Assembly (NCBI GenBank): GCA_015491595.1
Contig: WFVP01000150.1
Coordinates: 1-8,690 of the forward strand
Source of the DNA: Anaerolineales bacterium
Lineage (GTDB): Bacteria; Chloroflexota; Anaerolineae; Anaerolineales; DRMV01
Reading direction: 5' to 3'
DNA length: 8,690 nucleotides
A program made the position numbers and the translations under genes. The first letter of the stretch is position 1; every line of letters starts with the position of its first letter. Below are positions 5,946 through 8,690 of this stretch, in pieces. Below the pieces are notes generated by a model. The model worked only from the letters and a program-made list of their open reading frames with translations, searched no databases and was not told the origin of the DNA.

Positions 5946-8064
5946 CCTCGTACATCCGCTGGTCGGCGACCTCGATGAGCTCCTGGGGCGTCTGGCCGTC
6001 CTGGGGATACGTGGCCACACCGATGGCCAGGCTGATGGGCGGATCCAGGGGCTTGGGAGTATCGGGGATGAAGTTGCGGAAGCTCTCGTGGAGGCGCTGG
6101 GCCAGGCGTCGGGCTTCCTCGGCGGGGGTTTCGGGAAGGAGCACCACGAACTCGTCGCCGCCGTAGCGGGTCACAATGCCGATATCCCCTAACTCCTGTC
6201 GCAAATGATTGGCCACCTGACGAAGCACCAGGTCCCCCACGTTGTGCCCAAACAGGTCGTTCACCCGCTTGAAATCGTTGAGGTCGATGAGCAGTAGGCT
6301 GAGAGGGCGCTGATTTCGTTGCGCCCTGGGGATTTCGTTTTCCATGAGGCGGAAGAGGGCGCGACGGTTGTAAAGTCCGGTGAGGAGGTCGGTCTGGGCT
6401 TCGCTTTGCACAAAGGCGTACATCTGGGCGTTGTGCAGGATGGTGCCCGTCTGCGCGGCAAAGAGATACAGGGCATCGTATTCATAGGGATGCAGGATGC
6501 GGGGCGTCTCCCAGTAAAGAATCAGCGCCCCCAGGACCCGCTCCGGCGAGGCAATGCGCAGGTACGTGATGGCGCGAAAGCCGGCCTTTTCCGCGAACTT
6601 CTGGAGTTGGGGCAGGGGGCTCTTGCGCACATCGGGGATGTGAATCACCGTCCGCTCGTCCTGGGCCAGGAGCTGGAACCCCGGCATGCGGGTGTAGTTT
6701 TCCTCCACGTAATCCAGATAGGCCCGGGGCACGTTTCGGGCGTAGGGACAGATGAAGCGCTTTTCACCTTCCGGCGGTGAGATGAGGCACAGCACTCCCC
6801 GAGGCGCGTTCACAATGGCGCACCCCTGCTCCACGATGAGCCGGAAGAGTTTGTCCAGCACCATGGTCTGGGACAGGCGGTGCGCGGTCTGGGCCAGGGA
6901 GGCCAGGATGTGCACCTTTTTGTGCAACTCTTCCCGGGCCAGGGCCTGGGTGAGCAACAGGGTGGAGGTGGTCTGTACCTGCTGAATCAACGAGACGTTG
7001 AGGATTTGCGCGGTTTTGGGTTTGGAATACCACAGCAAAATCCATGCCCGGTATCCCGGACGCACCGACGCGAGGTCCAGCGGTAGGGCCAGGACCTGTC
7101 CTTCCATGAAGGCCCGGTATCGGGGAGCGAGGAATTGGGGCCCGTTTTGCTTTTGGAGGTCGTCTTCCAGGGTGCGAATCAGCCCCTCAAGGTCCTCCCG
7201 GGGGAAGGCGCTCATGGCTCGGGCGGGCACCAGCAGGGGGGTGTGCTCGATGTGGAGGTAGAAGGCGCTCCCCTGGGCGCCCGTCAAATCACATAACTCC
7301 TGGGTGATTTGCTTGATGAGGGCCTCCAGGCCGGGGCTGCGCAAACCGTTTTGGGTGAGGCGATGCAGTCGGGTCATCCATTCCTGGCGGACTTCCGCGT
7401 CTTTCCGGGCCCGCTGCAGGCGGCTGTTGATGGCATACAACAGCGCGCCGTTGATGAACCCCAGCACGATGGCGCTGACGGTCTCCAGGATGAGCTCCTG
7501 TTGGGAAGGCACCACCGGGCGACCGGAAGGGTCCCAGACGGGCAGGATTTGCCTGGCATAGGCCCAGACCATCCCGCTGTAGGCCAGAACGGCCAGGAGA
7601 ATCAGGGGCAGGGATTGCGGAAGGGAGAAGACCACGCTCATACCCCCGATGTACAGCACCAGGAGCAGAACGCTCAAACGGATATGGCCTACGGGCAGGT
7701 AGTGAATCCCCAGGAGAATGCCGATGAGGTCCAGCAGAGCCTGGAAGAAACCCACCCCCATGGCCCAGGAGACGAATCGAGGGTTTTGCTGGGCTCGAGC
7801 GTATACCCAGGCCGCCAGCGCGTTGAACAGGGCCACGAGGAAAAGAATCGAAGTGCTGAAGCGCAGCAGGGCCGCATCCAGGCCCAGCTGATTGCCCGTC
7901 AGCAACAGGACGGACATGGCCGCAATCGCCAGCCAGCGGATGCGCACGAGGAAGCGCAAGTGGGTGAGGATGTCTTCCGACGAGTAGTGAGAGAGGAAAA
8001 AACGCATCATGGCAGCGATTTTGGACAATCTTTCAGGTTTGGATGGGCTGGTATCCTGTGTCAC
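5914..8064 (-). CDS. Membrane-anchored GAF-GAF-GGDEF diguanylate cyclase
   Basis: A 716-residue protein. Six hydrophobic segments (about 44-62, 68-90, 98-121, 128-146, 150-170, 188-212) form an N-terminal membrane sensor module of no family I can name. A coiled linker, a divergent GAF-like region (about 235-375), a clearer GAF (about 385-548) and a C-terminal GGDEF domain (about 555-710) follow. The active site is intact: LLIDLNDFKRVNDLFGH (Asp594, Asn602), RYGGDEF (635-639) and the downstream AIGVATYP strand. It should make c-di-GMP from two GTP at the inner membrane face. The inhibitory I-site RxxD is absent: the expected positions 626 and 629 are Gly and Gly. The start is GTG at 8064, preceded by GGGGTGA as ribosome site. 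Met19 and Met20 have no such site. A 6-TM protein with an even count places the catalytic part in the cytoplasm with the short N-terminus. Confidence 0.93.
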   Translation of the reverse strand: MTQDTSPSKPERLSKIAAMMRFFLSHYSSEDILTHLRFLVRIRWLAIAAMSVLLLTGNQLGLDAALLRFSTSILFLVALFNALAAWVYARAQQNPRFVSWAMGVGFFQALLDLIGILLGIHYLPVGHIRLSVLLLVLYIGGMSVVFSLPQSLPLILLAVLAYSGMVWAYARQILPVWDPSGRPVVPSQQELILETVSAIVLGFINGALLYAINSRLQRARKDAEVRQEWMTRLHRLTQNGLRSPGLEALIKQITQELCDLTGAQGSAFYLHIEHTPLLVPARAMSAFPREDLEGLIRTLEDDLQKQNGPQFLAPRYRAFMEGQVLALPLDLASVRPGYRAWILLWYSKPKTAQILNVSLIQQVQTTSTLLLTQALAREELHKKVHILASLAQTAHRLSQTMVLDKLFRLIVEQGCAIVNAPRGVLCLISPPEGEKRFICPYARNVPRAYLDYVEENYTRMPGFQLLAQDERTVIHIPDVRKSPLPQLQKFAEKAGFRAITYLRIASPERVLGALILYWETPRILHPYEYDALYLFAAQTGTILHNAQMYAFVQSEAQTDLLTGLYNRRALFRLMENEIPRAQRNQRPLSLLLIDLNDFKRVNDLFGHNVGDLVLRQVANHLRQELGDIGIVTRYGGDEFVVLLPETPAEEARRLAQRLHESFRNFIPDTPKPLDPPISLAIGVATYPQDGQTPQELIEVADQRMYEVKRNNHAAPD

Positions 8065-8175
8065 ACGTTCACCCCAGGCGTGGTCTGTTCGAACTTGCCC
8101 TATGAATCCCCGTTGCCGGCAGAAGATTAAGGTGCCGACCGCTCATCCAGGCCTGCCCCCTTTACATTGACTTTC

Positions 8176-8204
8176 ATTTTATCACGGAAGGACGCCGAAG
8201 GCAA
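8176..8204 (-). promoter_or_regulatory. Promoter of the diguanylate cyclase gene
   Basis: On the minus strand TTGCCT (8204-8199) and TAAAAT (8181-8176) are separated by exactly 17 bp, matching the consensus at 4/6 and 5/6. Transcription would start near 8168, about 100 nt before GTG at 8064. The -35 box overlaps the T tract that ends the preceding transcription unit, implying the cyclase is transcribed separately from the cupredoxin gene. Confidence 0.5.
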
Positions 8205-8248
8205 AAAAGGAGGGCGCAAGGGACCTCAGGGGTCCCCTGACGCCCTCC
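8203..8248 (-). terminator. Rho-independent terminator of the cupredoxin gene
   Basis: On the minus strand GGAGGGCG (8248-8241) pairs exactly with CGCCCTCC (8216-8209). An inner helix GGACC-CCTGA-GGTCC sits within this stem, and TTTTTT (8208-8203) follows directly. It lies about 40 nt past the stop at 8289. Confidence 0.9.
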
Positions 8249-8288
8249 CGAAGCGATGCGTGGTCTGGCGTTGTTGGGGTTGCCGGGG

Positions 8289-8690
8289 TTACGGGACCAC
8301 GACGACGGTGCCCGTCATGTTCGGATGGTACGTGCAGATGTAGGTGTACGTGCCAGGCTCGTTGAAGGTGAAGGAGAACTGGGCGCCGTTGGCCATCATG
8401 CCGCTGTCGAAAGCGCCGTTGTCTGCGGTTACCGTATGCGGAACGTAGTCCATGTTCGTCCAGGTGACCGTGGTCCCCACCTTGACTTCCAATTCCATAG
8501 GAGAATAAGCGTAGTTGAGAATCTGAACCTCGACCACGTTCCCCGTTGTCTCCGAGGCTTCCCCCTCACCTTGGAGCAATTTGAAGGGCTTGACCACGAC
8601 TTTGTCGCCGACCTTGACGGGGACGTCAGGGCCGTTGGGGAACTCGTAGGTGCCCATCTGGCCTTCGTCCACGTGGAGCATGGCAAAGAG
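8289..8690 (-). CDS. Cupredoxin-domain protein with DUF7282-like N-terminal part (partial)
   Basis: Only the C-terminal 133 residues are in the window. The reading frame is open to the edge, and the ATG at 8681 is probably internal. The first part ([16 protein letters not shown], then [13 protein letters not shown]) resembles the end of DUF7282-type extracellular domains. A polar Gly/Glu/Thr linker leads into a plastocyanin/azurin-like fold. Counting the Met at 8681 as 1, the type-1 copper ligands are His82 (VPHTV), Cys116, His119 and Met122 (YICTYHPNM), all present in canonical order. It should bind a single copper for electron transfer or copper handling outside the membrane; a signal peptide would lie beyond the edge. 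A strong terminator follows. There is no evident functional link to the signalling genes. Related proteins are also annotated as plastocyanin or copper-binding. Confidence 0.85.
   Translation of the reverse strand, partial: LFAMLHVDEGQMGTYEFPNGPDVPVKVGDKVVVKPFKLLQGEGEASETTGNVVEVQILNYAYSPMELEVKVGTTVTWTNMDYVPHTVTADNGAFDSGMMANGAQFSFTFNEPGTYTYICTYHPNMTGTVVVVP

Larger units (their letters stand above)
8065..8288. other. Intergenic region between cupredoxin and diguanylate cyclase genes
   Basis: This gap holds the terminator of the upstream cupredoxin gene and the promoter of the diguanylate cyclase, both minus strand. I see no gene or RNA motif in the remaining roughly 100-nt leader (8065-8168). 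Confidence 0.6.

Noticed and set aside
3609..6020. Very long minus-strand open frame (803 codons) opposite the PAS/GAF/HD-GYP region
   Set aside because: The length is striking, but the translation is His/Gly/Gln/Pro-rich with no fold-like pattern, while the opposite strand encodes intact PAS, GAF and HD-GYP motifs. It also crosses into the convergent gene.

Overview
The window (8,690 bp, GC-rich) looks like bacterial chromosome from a lineage that uses large multi-domain signalling proteins. The PAS-rich HD-GYP protein, the membrane GAF-GAF-GGDEF protein and a DUF7282-like plus cupredoxin secreted protein together suggest Chloroflexota (Anaerolineae-like). That assignment is inferred from protein style only; no marker gene is present.

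Layout from left to right. Positions 1-374 are non-coding. They hold a tRNA-type T arm without a matching 5' half, a degenerate second copy of it, a plus-strand terminator, and a minus-strand terminator-like hairpin closing the next operon. Positions 375-1902 (minus strand) form a two-gene partner-switching operon. The first gene encodes a PP2C/SpoIIE-type phosphatase fused to an RsbW-type HATPase serine kinase. The second, overlapping it by 11 bp, encodes a SpoIIAA/RsbV-like STAS antagonist. No sigma factor gene is present. Positions 1903-2330 are a divergent intergenic region with a good minus-strand sigma-70-type promoter, inverted repeats and a repeated 12-mer. Positions 2331-5945 (plus) encode a 1,204-residue soluble protein: degenerate receiver, four PAS, two GAF and an intact HD-GYP c-di-GMP phosphodiesterase domain. 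Positions 5914-8064 (minus) encode a membrane-anchored GAF-GAF-GGDEF diguanylate cyclase that converges on the HD-GYP gene and overlaps its 3' end by 32 bp. Positions 8065-8288 contain its promoter and the terminator of the next gene. Positions 8289-8690 (minus) are the C-terminal part of a secreted-type protein with a type-1 copper (cupredoxin) domain, running off the right edge.

Taken together, four neighbouring genes encode a phosphatase/kinase, its phosphorylatable STAS switch, a c-di-GMP-degrading enzyme and a c-di-GMP-making enzyme. The parts list resembles the Pseudomonas HsbR-HsbA-HsbD circuit, where a STAS antagonist is tied to a diguanylate cyclase rather than only to a sigma factor. 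The functional link here is inference from gene content and proximity.
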